This document shows, piece after piece, positions 6,602 to 14,305 of a stretch of 15,700 bases of DNA (within the stretch, counting starts at the first letter, position 1; each line of letters begins with the position of its first letter). Source of the stretch: Candidatus Avelusimicrobium stercoris (GTDB taxonomy: Bacteria > Elusimicrobiota > Elusimicrobia > Elusimicrobiales > Elusimicrobiaceae); contig DJFE01000035.1 in NCBI GenBank assembly GCA_002432025.1, positions 1 to 15,700 of the forward strand. The letters run 5' to 3'. The position numbers were made by a program, and so were the translations under genes. A model generated the notes under the pieces. That model searched no databases. It was not told the DNA's origin and saw only the letters and a program-made list of their open reading frames with translations.

Positions 6602-7447
6602 ATGTGGGACTATACGGAAAAAGTAATGGATCATTTTAAAAATCCGCGCAACGTGGGAGCCATTCCCAACGCCGACGGCACGGGCCAAGTCGGCAGCCTG
6701 GTGTGCGGGGACGCCCTCAAATTGACGATTAAAGTCAATAAAGATACGGATGTAATTGAAGACGCCAAGTTTGAAACCTTCGGCTGTGCCAGTGCGATTG
6801 CGTCCTCTTCTATTTTGACGGAAATGGTCAAGGGCAAAACAATTGCCGAAGCGTCCAAAATCACCAACCAGGATATTGCTGACGCCTTGGGCACCTTGCC
6901 GGCCGAAAAAATGCACTGCTCGGTAATGGGTATGGAAGCCTTGGAAGCCGCGGTAAAGAGTTACCGCGAAGGCGGCAAAGCCGTGGTGTTTGAACAACAG
7001 GCGGAAAAGATTGTCTGCCATTGTTTTAACGTATCGGAAGAAACGATTATCAAGGCTATCCGCGCCAACCACTTAAAAACGGTGGAAGACGTAACCCACT
7101 TTACCAAAGCGGGCGGCGGCTGTGGGCGCTGCAAGGGCGAAATCCAAAAGATTTTGGATAAAGTAAACGGGGCCGAAGCCGCGGCTAATGCACCCAAGAC
7201 CTTTGCGCAAATGACGCTTGTGGAAAAAATCAGAAAAATTGAACAAGTGTTGGAAAGCGACGTCCGCCCGATGCTGAATATGGACGGCGGTTCCGCGGAA
7301 CTGGTGGATTTAAACGGTACTGTGGTAAAGGTCCGCTTGGTGGGTATGTGCAGCGGCTGCGCCGGAGCGGCGGGCACGCTTAAACACGTGATTGAAAAAG
7401 CCCTCCAAGAAAAAGTGGACCCGTCCTTGACGGTGGAGCAGGCCTAA
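6602..7447 (+). CDS. nifU: Iron-sulfur cluster scaffold protein NifU (three-domain)
   Basis: NifU accepts sulfur from NifS, builds [2Fe-2S]/[4Fe-4S] clusters and hands them to target proteins. The 281-residue protein has the full three-domain form. Residues 1-125 are an IscU-like scaffold with ligands Cys35 (VCGDA, with Asp37), Cys62 (FGCASA) and Cys106 (HCSVMG). Residues 136-185 are a BFD-type [2Fe-2S] domain with Cys139, Cys141, Cys174 and Cys177 (CHC...CGRC). Residues 205-275 are a NifU C-terminal domain with the CSGC pair at 250-253. The next three residues are AGA, a little unlike the usual CP or CPS after the first CSGC. The start is set by MWDYTEKVMDHF homology and a strong ribosome site. 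It is followed after one base by nifS. No nitrogenase gene is in view, so a general Fe-S role is as likely as a nitrogenase-specific one. Confidence 0.95.
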   Translation: MWDYTEKVMDHFKNPRNVGAIPNADGTGQVGSLVCGDALKLTIKVNKDTDVIEDAKFETFGCASAIASSSILTEMVKGKTIAEASKITNQDIADALGTLPAEKMHCSVMGMEALEAAVKSYREGGKAVVFEQQAEKIVCHCFNVSEETIIKAIRANHLKTVEDVTHFTKAGGGCGRCKGEIQKILDKVNGAEAAANAPKTFAQMTLVEKIRKIEQVLESDVRPMLNMDGGSAELVDLNGTVVKVRLVGMCSGCAGAAGTLKHVIEKALQEKVDPSLTVEQA

Positions 7448-7448
7448 T

Positions 7449-8618
7449 ATGAAAGTGATTTATTTGGATAACAACGCCACCACCCAATGCGCGCCCGAAG
7501 TGGTGGAAGCAATGCTTCCGTATTTCAGCGAAAAGTACGGCAATGCGTCCAGTATGCACACCTTTGGCGGCAACAACCGCCACGTGATTGATGCGGCCCG
7601 CAAGCAAATGGCCGACTTTTTGGGCGCCGCGTATGCGGACGAAATTATTTTTACGTCCTGCGCTACGGAAAGCGACAACACCGCTATTTTTTCCGCGGTG
7701 CGCACCCAGCCGGAAAAGAAGCACATTATCACCTCTGCGGTGGAACACCCGGCCATTATGGAGCCGTGCCGCTATTTGGAAGCCCAAGGCTACCGCGTGG
7801 ATTACATCGGCGTAGATGAATTTGGTCGCTTTAATATGGACCAATTTAAAAAGGCCATTGATGCGGATACCGCTATCGTTTCCGTAATGTTCGCCAACAG
7901 CGAAACGGGAACCATTTTCCCGATTAAGGAAATCGCCCAAATCGCGCACGCGCACGGGGCTCTTATGCACACGGACGCTGTACAGGCGGTGGGCAAAATC
8001 CCGGTCAATGTAGAGGAATTGGGCGTAGATATGCTGTCCTTGTCCGGGCACAAATTCCACGGGCCCAAGGGCATTGGCGTATTGTATGTGCGCCGCGGCA
8101 CCCGTTTTCTGCCCTATTTAATGGGCGGGCATCAGGAAAAACAACGCCGCGCCGGTACGGAAAACGTGCCGTATATTGTGGGCATTGCTAAGGCCGCTGA
8201 GTTGGCGCAAAAGCGCTTTGCGGACGGTGTGCCTGTCAAAATTGCCGCCTTGCGCGACAAATTGGAAAAAGGCATTTTAGCCACTATCCCGGATGTAAAG
8301 GTAAACGGCGACCCGGAACATCGCGTGCCGAATACTACGAACGTCAGTTTTGGCTACATTGAAGGAGAATCTATTTTGATGTACCTCAATGATTTTGGCG
8401 TTTGCGCCTCGTCGGGTTCGGCCTGTACGTCGGGCTCGTTGGAGCCGTCGCACGTGTTGCGCGCGATGGGCGTGCCGTTCCAGTTTGCGCACGGGTCTAT
8501 CCGTTTTTCGCTTTCTGACCAAACGACCGAGGACGATATTAACCTGGTGCTCAAAGAGTTGCCGCCGATTATTGAACGGTTGCGTAAAATTTCGCCGTTT
8601 TCGCGCTTTGCCGCTTAA
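7449..8618 (+). CDS. nifS: Cysteine desulfurase NifS
   Basis: This is a PLP-dependent cysteine desulfurase that takes sulfur from L-cysteine to give alanine and an enzyme persulfide, which passes to NifU. The 389-residue protein shows YLDNNATT at the N-terminus, EHPA with His100, HTDAVQAVG with Asp176 and Gln179, the PLP lysine Lys202 in SGHKFHGPKG, RAGTENV near 234-240, and the active-site Cys326 in SSGSACTSG. The lack of an insertion in the Cys loop, plus the adjacent nifU, favours the NifS/IscS group I type over SufS. The ATG lies one base after the nifU stop (TAA T ATG), so the two are co-translated. A strong terminator follows 3 bases after the stop. The only oddity is the Ser/Arg-rich C-terminal tail after residue 380. 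Confidence 0.95.
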   Translation: MKVIYLDNNATTQCAPEVVEAMLPYFSEKYGNASSMHTFGGNNRHVIDAARKQMADFLGAAYADEIIFTSCATESDNTAIFSAVRTQPEKKHIITSAVEHPAIMEPCRYLEAQGYRVDYIGVDEFGRFNMDQFKKAIDADTAIVSVMFANSETGTIFPIKEIAQIAHAHGALMHTDAVQAVGKIPVNVEELGVDMLSLSGHKFHGPKGIGVLYVRRGTRFLPYLMGGHQEKQRRAGTENVPYIVGIAKAAELAQKRFADGVPVKIAALRDKLEKGILATIPDVKVNGDPEHRVPNTTNVSFGYIEGESILMYLNDFGVCASSGSACTSGSLEPSHVLRAMGVPFQFAHGSIRFSLSDQTTEDDINLVLKELPPIIERLRKISPFSRFAA

Positions 8619-8621
8619 TTA

Positions 8622-8651
8622 AACTGCGCCCATTCCGGGCGCAGTTCTTTT
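8622..8651 (+). terminator. Intrinsic terminator of nifU-nifS
   Basis: A perfect 10-base stem (8622-8631 with 8637-8646), a 5-base loop and then CTTTT. It starts 3 bases after the nifS stop and closes the operon. Confidence 0.9.
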
Positions 8652-8815
8652 ATAACTACTGCTCACAATAAACCCCGGGCGTAAGCCCGAGGGATGGAGT
8701 GTGCGAACCCGCTACTAGAAAACTTTGTTTTCTCATTGTGTTTAGTAGAGGGCAAAATTAAGCAACGCTGAAATTTTGGAGCAAAAGAAACCCCGAGCGT
8801 GAGCTCGGGGAGTTT
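8652..8815. repeat. Palindrome-rich insert with two family-2 repeats and an inner hairpin
   Basis: This 164-base block separates the nifS terminator from the coding part of the first nucleotidase. It contains two same-direction palindromes, 8673-8692 (stem 8673-8680 with 8685-8692, loop GTAA, one mismatch) and 8791-8810 (perfect 8-base stem, loop GTGA). Both are preceded by AAA and both loops fit the GNRA pattern on the plus strand. Between them is a nested hairpin: CTACTA 8712-8717 pairs with TAGTAG 8743-8748 around GAAAAC 8718-8723 and GTTTTC 8727-8732. GAAA at 8787-8790 also matches TTTC at 8813-8816. No gene is visible. By comparison with the complete neighbour copy, it occupies the place of the promoter, start codon and signal peptide of the downstream gene. 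Confidence 0.75.
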
Positions 8816-10186
8816 CATACAAGCGATACCCACGGATTTTTTTATCCGCAAAATAAAGTAGGCGGTTTTGCCGCCTTAAAAAGCGTTTTAAACCACGAGG
8901 AAAACCCATATCTGCTGTTAGACAGCGGGGACTTTGCCAACGGTACGGCGGAAACCAAATTTTCCCGCGGGGCTAAGGCCGTGGAACTGATGAACGCGGT
9001 GGGGTATAATGCGTCCACCATAGGCAACCACGAGTTTGACTTTAAAGACGTGGGACTCGCGGAGTTAATCAAAGAGGTTAAATTCCCTCTTTTGGCCGCT
9101 AACCTGCGCGAAAAAGACACGGGCCGTTTGCCCGCGGGCGTGAAGGACGCCCAGGTGTTTAAGGTAGGCGGCGTAAAAGTTGCCGTTATCGGCCTTGCCA
9201 ACAACCACCCTACCCAGCCTACGCAACAATATACTTTTATTAAACCGCTGGCGGCTTTGGAAACAGCCTTGCAAAAGGTGGAGGCTGAAAATCCTTCCGT
9301 AGTGGTGGTAATTACGCACGATTCGTTTGTAGATTACCAGCACGGAGTATTGCCGTATATGGGGCAAATTGCTGAGCGCTTTGAAGGGCGCGTGCAGTTG
9401 GTGCTTGGCGGGCACGCGCATAAAATTGTAAACGAACGGCTGGGAAGCACTTTATATGTAGAAAGCGGCTCGCATTTGGAGGCGGTTTCCAAAATAACAA
9501 TAGATGTGGATGACGAAACCGGCGAATTTTTATCCGCCCAGGCGGAATTAATCCCGTTAAAGGTGGACGAAGTCGGGCAAGATAAAGATATTGCCAAATT
9601 AGCCGAAAGTTTGCGGGAACCGGGTATTGATAAAGAGGTAGCGGTGATTACCAAGCACCTTTCCAAAAAGCCCCGTATTCCGAACACCTTGGACGGCGAA
9701 CTGGACGATTGGCTGGCGGACGAGGGGCGGAAATTTGCCCAGACGGAAATTTTTATCCACAACACGGGCGGTACGCGGGTAGATTTAATGCCGGGTTCGC
9801 TGACGCACCGCAAACTGATTGATTTATTCCCTTTTAACGACGTAATGGTATCTATGGAAGTACCGGGCTATAAACTTAAAAAGTTTATTAAGGCCGGGCT
9901 TTTGCCGTGGAATAAATATACTTATTCCGGCGTAACGGTGTCCTTTGATAAAATCGGCCACAACCGCGTAAAAAATTTGCAGATTAAAGTGAACGGCCAG
10001 CCACTGGAAAACCGCAAAATCTACCGTGTGGGCACGAATTCTTATATTGCCCGGCAGAAAGCGTTTGACGGACTGCCCAAAAAACAAGTGGGCACGCACA
10101 AGGTCAGCCAATTAATTGAGCAGGCGTTGTCGTCCGGCGAGTTATTCGTGCCCGAAGCCGGGCGGATTACCTATCAGCCAAAATAA
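8816..10186 (+). pseudogene. 5'-truncated metallophosphatase/5'-nucleotidase (first of three)
   Basis: This is a UshA-like 5'-nucleotidase lacking its beginning. From CAT at 8816 the frame is continuous with the secreted copy at 10253: HTSDTHG, LDSGDFANG, IGNHEFDF, THDSF and GGHAH (all dinuclear-metal ligands present) in the first half, and the substrate domain with HNTGGTRVDL and a DLFPFNDV segment in the second. What is missing is the start codon and roughly 26 residues containing the signal peptide. Between the stop at 8759 and GTG at 8975 (then ATG 8981) there is no ATG, GTG or TTG in frame. Starting at 8975 or 8981 would drop the DTH and GD ligands, and a cytoplasmic product would be misplaced. 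The body has no internal stop or frameshift in 457 codons, so the loss is recent or some expression persists. If still expressed, the open body would be annotated as CDS 8981-10186. Confidence 0.8.
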
Positions 10187-10194
10187 TAGGCAAC

Positions 10195-10224
10195 TTGAAC
10201 ACTCCCCGGCGTTTTTGTTAGGAT
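10195..10224 (+). promoter_or_regulatory. Promoter candidate for the intact nucleotidase gene
   Basis: TTGAAC at 10195-10200, an 18-base spacer and TAGGAT at 10219-10224 with TG one base before it form a plausible extended -10 promoter in the 66-base spacer. An AAGGAG ribosome site follows at 10240-10245, seven bases before the ATG. This would let the intact copy be expressed independently of the truncated one. Confidence 0.4.
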
Positions 10225-10252
10225 AAATTATCTGCTTTTAAGGAGAATTTCA

Positions 10253-11719
10253 ATGAAAAAGACTTGGCTTTTGCTGTTTGCGGCGCTTTTATTGCCGCTG
10301 GCCTTAATGGCTAAAACGACGACGATTTACCACACCAGCGACGTACACGGTTTTTTCTTCCCGCGTAACGGGCAGGGCGGTTTTGCCGCGCTGGAAGCCG
10401 TACTTAAAAAAGGTCCGCAAAATTATTTATTGTTGGACAGCGGGGACTTTTCCAACGGTACCGTGGAAACCCGCAATTCCAAGGGCTTAAAGGCCGTGCA
10501 GATTATGAACCGTATGGGTTACGACGCCGCCACCATCGGCAACCACGAGTTTGACTTTAAAGACGCCGCCGTCGCCCCCATTTTGGCAAACGCCCAATTT
10601 GCCATTTTGGCCGCTAACTTTTTTGATAAAGCCACGGGCAAATATCCGGCTTCCGTACAGCCCTATAAAATTTTTGATGTAAACGGCGTTAAAGTAGCCG
10701 TCATCGGGCTTGCCAACCGCACGCCTACGAATCCGGCTAAGTCTTATTCGTATGGCAAACCGTTTGACGCGTTGGAAAAAGCGTTAAACGAGGTGGAAGC
10801 CAAGCACCCCAATTTTGTGGTGGTTATCGTGCACGATTCATTTAAGGACGAAAAGCACGGCGTAGGCTCTTATGTGGGTGAAATTGCCAAACGCTTTGAA
10901 GGCCGCGTGCAAGTTGTGTTGGGCGGACACGCACACAACATTTTGCAAAACAAATACGTAAACGGCACCTTGTTTGTGGAAAGCGGCTGCTATTTAAGCA
11001 ACGTAAGCCGCATTACTGTGGAAACGGATGACAAAACGGGCAAGGTTGTGTCTGCTAAATCCGAACTTATCCCGCTTATCGTAGCCCAAACCGGCGAAGA
11101 CAAAGCGATGAAGGAATATGTGGATTCCTTGCGCGAACCCGGCGTGGACGAAGTCGTCGGCGAGGCCAAGGAAACCTTATCTAAACTCCCGGTAGCAAAG
11201 GACCGCCAGGACTCCCCGCTTAACGACTGGATTGCCGATTTGCTTCGCAATTATGCCGGCGCGGAAATTGCCGTGCATAACAACGGCGGTACGCGCGTGG
11301 ACCTGAAAAAAGGCAAAGTAACCAAACGCGATTTGATTGAAATTCACCCGTTTGACAACACGGTTACTTTGGTAACGGTGGACGGAAAATTCTTAAAGAA
11401 ATTTGTAAAGAAGGGTTTTGCCCCGCGCAGTTTATATACGTATTCCGGCTTGACGATTACCTATAAGCAAACCAAAAAAGGAAAAGTAAAAGACCTTAAA
11501 CTGTTTGTAAACGGCAAACCCGTGGAAAACCATAAAAAATATACGCTGGTTACCAATTCCTATATTGCGGGCGGCGGAAGCGAAGGCTGGATGTTTAAGC
11601 AAATCCCGGCGGAAAACAAAAAATTGGCCGGGGATAAAACCATCCGCGACTTAATGGAAGAAGCCCTTAAAAAGGGCCCGGTAACCGCACCCGAAACCGG
11701 GAGAATTATCAAACGCTGA
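10253..11719 (+). CDS. Secreted bifunctional metallophosphatase/5'-nucleotidase
   Basis: This is a UshA/YfkN-type enzyme that removes phosphate from nucleotides, and possibly cyclic or sugar-linked nucleotides, outside the cytoplasm, probably for nucleoside and phosphate scavenging. The 488 residues start with a signal peptide (MKK, hydrophobic core, cleavage near LMA at 18-20). The metallophosphatase domain has ligands Asp30 and His32 (SDVHG), Asp65 (LDSGD), Asn97 and His98 (IGNHEFD), His194 (VHDSF), and His226 and His228 (LGGHAH). The C-terminal substrate domain has HNNGGTRVDL near 342-351, IHPFDNTV near 364-371, and NSYIAGGGSEGW near the end. Length is slightly below the usual 520-550. A strong AAGGAG site fixes the start. 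It sits between a decapitated paralogue and a metal-dead lipoprotein paralogue, which follows one base after the TGA. Confidence 0.93.
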   Translation: MKKTWLLLFAALLLPLALMAKTTTIYHTSDVHGFFFPRNGQGGFAALEAVLKKGPQNYLLLDSGDFSNGTVETRNSKGLKAVQIMNRMGYDAATIGNHEFDFKDAAVAPILANAQFAILAANFFDKATGKYPASVQPYKIFDVNGVKVAVIGLANRTPTNPAKSYSYGKPFDALEKALNEVEAKHPNFVVVIVHDSFKDEKHGVGSYVGEIAKRFEGRVQVVLGGHAHNILQNKYVNGTLFVESGCYLSNVSRITVETDDKTGKVVSAKSELIPLIVAQTGEDKAMKEYVDSLREPGVDEVVGEAKETLSKLPVAKDRQDSPLNDWIADLLRNYAGAEIAVHNNGGTRVDLKKGKVTKRDLIEIHPFDNTVTLVTVDGKFLKKFVKKGFAPRSLYTYSGLTITYKQTKKGKVKDLKLFVNGKPVENHKKYTLVTNSYIAGGGSEGWMFKQIPAENKKLAGDKTIRDLMEEALKKGPVTAPETGRIIKR

Positions 11720-11720
11720 T

Positions 11721-13214
11721 ATGCGCGTAAAGTCTATTCTGTTTATTTTATTGGCGGCCGCCTTATTAGGCGGCTGCCTGCACGAAGAACTGCACCCGGT
11801 GGATATTTATTATACCGCCGATGTGCAGGGGTTTTATTGGTCCCGTATGGAGCCGCGCTTTGAAAATAAAGAAGCGGGCGGATATGCGGTACTTAAAAAT
11901 TTCTTGCAAACCCGCCCAACCCCATATCTGTTGTTTGACGGCGGAAACTGGTTCGGCTCCGCGCCGGAGGGCAACTTGACCAAGGGCGCCTATGTGGTCG
12001 AACTGACCAAAACGCTTCCTTATACGGCGGGTTCCATTAGCGATAAAGATTTGGTTTACGGCTGGCCGTCCTTGCGCAATACCGTGCGCGAGTTGCCTTA
12101 TCCCTTTATTGTTTCCAACTTACAGTTGGAAGGAAAAATTCCGTGGCCGCTGCACGATTACCAAATCCGCACGGTGGACGGCATTAAAATCGGTATTTTT
12201 GGTTTGATTGACCCGCAGGCTATTAATAAAAATAAAGGCCGCCTGCTGGGCTTATCTGCGCAGGACCCGGTGCAAGTAGCCAAGGATATGACTTCCTTGC
12301 TTAGGGAAAAGGGCGTAGATTTTATTATTGTGTTAAGCGCGCTTGGCGAGGAGCAAAAGGACGGTATCAGTGATGCTTCCTTGGCCGGAGAAGTGGAACA
12401 TTTGGACCTGATTTTAAGCGCCAATAAAGACCGCGAAAACGCCGAAACCGATACCGTTAATAATACCTTTATCGTTTATCCCGGCTCCAAATTGGATAGT
12501 ATCGGGCACATCCGCTTGTTGTTTGATAAAAATAAGCAACTGCGCGATGTGGAGTTTGAGGATATTCCCTTATTTAAAGACGAGTTTGGCGAGGATGCAG
12601 AAATCGCTGCCCGTGCGGCCGCCTTGCGCGCGGAAACCCGCAAAAAAATGAACGCCCGCGTAGCCGATTTGCCGCAGGCGGTGGCTACCTCCTTAACGGC
12701 AGAATCTCCGCTGGGCGATTTGCTCACGCAATGCTTATACAAATGGTCCAAACTGGACGGCGCGATTATCAATTCGGACTCTATCCGTAGCGCGCTGCCT
12801 GAGGGCCGCCTGTCGGAATACGATTTGTATAAAACATACCCGTATGGGGATAACATTACTTTTATTACCATTAAGGGCGCGGCCTTTTTAAAGGCGTTGG
12901 AAGCCTCGTTAAACGCCAAGGATAATTTTCCGCAAGTAGCGGGGTTTACCGTGTCTTACGCGGTTACGCCGGAAGGCAAAAAAATTCGCCAGGTAGTGCT
13001 TGAAAAAAACGGGCGTGCCATTACCCCTCGCGAGACTTACCGCTTTGCCGTTACGGACCACGTGTTGGCGGGCGGCTTCGGGCACGACGGATTTATTGAT
13101 TCGCTGGAATTTAAAAATACCTTTGTGGAAGCGCGCCAAATTATGCGCACCTGCTTAGCCCGCCAGAAAACGGTGGAATTGCCCAAGTTAGGCCGCTGGA
13201 AGAAAGTAAAATGA
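11721..13214 (+). CDS. Lipoprotein 5'-nucleotidase-like pseudoenzyme (metal site lost)
   Basis: This 497-residue relative of the two preceding nucleotidases carries a lipoprotein signal instead of a plain one: lipobox LLGGC with Cys19. The fold landmarks align, but the metal ligands do not. SDVHG becomes TADVQGF (Asp34 kept, His replaced by Gln36). DSGD becomes DGGNW (Asn76 in place of Asp). The NHE motif becomes SDKD. The HDS histidine is replaced by Ser in LSAL, and GGHAH becomes SANKD. In contrast, the C-terminal nucleotide-binding domain keeps recognisable parts: NSDSIRSALPEG, YPYGDNITFI, and DHVLAGGFGHDGF near the end. Hydrolysis is therefore very unlikely. A ligand-binding or regulatory lipoprotein acting with the intact enzyme is a reasonable inference. 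It is translated directly after the intact copy (TGA T ATG) and overlaps dus by ATGA. Confidence 0.85.
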   Translation: MRVKSILFILLAAALLGGCLHEELHPVDIYYTADVQGFYWSRMEPRFENKEAGGYAVLKNFLQTRPTPYLLFDGGNWFGSAPEGNLTKGAYVVELTKTLPYTAGSISDKDLVYGWPSLRNTVRELPYPFIVSNLQLEGKIPWPLHDYQIRTVDGIKIGIFGLIDPQAINKNKGRLLGLSAQDPVQVAKDMTSLLREKGVDFIIVLSALGEEQKDGISDASLAGEVEHLDLILSANKDRENAETDTVNNTFIVYPGSKLDSIGHIRLLFDKNKQLRDVEFEDIPLFKDEFGEDAEIAARAAALRAETRKKMNARVADLPQAVATSLTAESPLGDLLTQCLYKWSKLDGAIINSDSIRSALPEGRLSEYDLYKTYPYGDNITFITIKGAAFLKALEASLNAKDNFPQVAGFTVSYAVTPEGKKIRQVVLEKNGRAITPRETYRFAVTDHVLAGGFGHDGFIDSLEFKNTFVEARQIMRTCLARQKTVELPKLGRWKKVK

Positions 13215-14191
13215 ATTTAATTCATCCCTTAAAAATCGGCTCCTTTACCGCCCCAAATAACTTGGTTTTGGCCCCTATGGCGGGCATTACGGACTCGCCC
13301 TTCCGCGTGTTGTGCTTAAAGGGCGGAGCGGGGCTTGTGTGCGCGGAAATGGTATCCGCCCACGCCTTGCACTACGGCAACGAAAAGAGCGGCCGGATGT
13401 TGCAGGTCAACCCCAAGGAGCACCCGGTTTCTATGCAAATTTTCGGCTCGGACGAAGCCACCATTGCAGAGGCCGCCAAAAATGCCGAAGCCCGTGGGGC
13501 CGATATTGTGGATTTGAACGCGGGCTGCCCCGTCAAAAAAATTAATAAGGCAGGTGCGGGGTGCGTGCTGATGAAGGACGAAGCCAAACTGGGCCGCTTG
13601 CTGGAAGCCGCTGTAAAAAGCGTAAAAATCCCGGTAACGCTTAAAACGCGCATTGCGCTAACGCATAAGGAACTGTTAGGGGCGCGGCTCGCTAAACTGG
13701 CCGAAGATTGTGGCTGTGCGGCGGTAACCTTGCACGCCCGGGCCGCGGTGGACGTACACAGCGGGGCGCCTAATATAGAAGCATTGGCCGAAGCGTGCGC
13801 GGCGGTTAAAATCCCGGTTATCGGCAACGGCGGCGTGCTGGAAGCCGACACGGCGCGGAAGTTTTTGGAAGCCGGGTGCGCGGGCGTAATGATTGGGCGC
13901 GGCGCCATTGGCAACCCGTTTATTTTTAAGGATATTATTAACGCTTTTGAAGGCAAAGAGCCTGTTAGCAAGTCGCCTGAAAAGCGGCTGGAAATTTATT
14001 TGGATCTCATCCGCGAAAATGTGTCTTATTACGGCGAGCGCATTGGCGTAAACCGCAGCCGCAAAACCGCCGGATATTGGATAAAGGATTTCCCTAACGC
14101 CTCGGAAATGCGCGGCCTTTTTGTGCGGCTGGACACCTTGGCGGAGATTGAAAAATTATTCGCGGAAACCTTGGCGCGTTTGCACGCGTAA
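13211..14191 (+). CDS. tRNA-dihydrouridine synthase, Dus family (DusB-like)
   Basis: This flavoenzyme reduces specific uridines in the D-loop of tRNA to dihydrouridine, using FMN and NADPH. The 326-residue protein shows the Dus series: LAPMAGITDSPFR at 20-32, MVSA at 47-50, QIFGSD at 76-81, DLNAGCPVKK at 101-110 with the catalytic Cys106, KTR at 145-147, GNGGV at 205-209 and GRGAIGNPF at 229-237. KTAGYWIKDFPNA sits in the C-terminal RNA-binding part. The usual HxRT..Q.YSG segment reads LHARAAVDVHSG here (His175 kept), which is divergent. Overall it resembles DusB more than DusA or DusC. Its ATG overlaps the stop of the nucleotidase-like lipoprotein, so it is expressed from the same message. 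No terminator is visible before the rplM promoter. Confidence 0.93.
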   Translation: MNLIHPLKIGSFTAPNNLVLAPMAGITDSPFRVLCLKGGAGLVCAEMVSAHALHYGNEKSGRMLQVNPKEHPVSMQIFGSDEATIAEAAKNAEARGADIVDLNAGCPVKKINKAGAGCVLMKDEAKLGRLLEAAVKSVKIPVTLKTRIALTHKELLGARLAKLAEDCGCAAVTLHARAAVDVHSGAPNIEALAEACAAVKIPVIGNGGVLEADTARKFLEAGCAGVMIGRGAIGNPFIFKDIINAFEGKEPVSKSPEKRLEIYLDLIRENVSYYGERIGVNRSRKTAGYWIKDFPNASEMRGLFVRLDTLAEIEKLFAETLARLHA

Positions 14192-14218
14192 AAAAATCCC
14201 GTAAAATCTTGTACATTT

Positions 14219-14227
14219 TGATATAAT
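14219..14227 (+). promoter_or_regulatory. Extended -10 promoter for rplM-rpsI
   Basis: TGATATAAT is identical in all nine bases to the nifU promoter core. A leader of about 70 bases follows before the ATG. Spacing to any TTG-rich -35 box does not fit, so it relies on the extended -10. Confidence 0.65.
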
Positions 14228-14253
14228 ATATAGGAAACCACGAGTCATTAAAA

Positions 14254-14274
14254 CAGCGGCCAACCACTCCGCTG
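14254..14274 (+). promoter_or_regulatory. Hairpin in the rplM leader
   Basis: CAGCGG and CCGCTG form a perfect 6-base stem with a 9-base loop in the leader between the promoter and the rplM start. Ribosomal protein operons are often controlled by leader RNA bound by their own product. Nothing here shows a known L13 leader structure, so a regulatory role is only a possibility. Confidence 0.3.
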
Positions 14275-14305
14275 CGCATTAATTACAAAAGGTAGAAACA
14301 AAATT

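Noticed and set aside
6491..7072. Long N-terminal extension of the nadK frame
   Set aside because: It is antisense to nifU, family homology starts at 6490 and the extension has no NAD kinase feature.
7380..8060. 226-codon frame on the minus strand under nifS
   Set aside because: It is a shadow of the GC-biased nifS coding strand, which has all NifS motifs.
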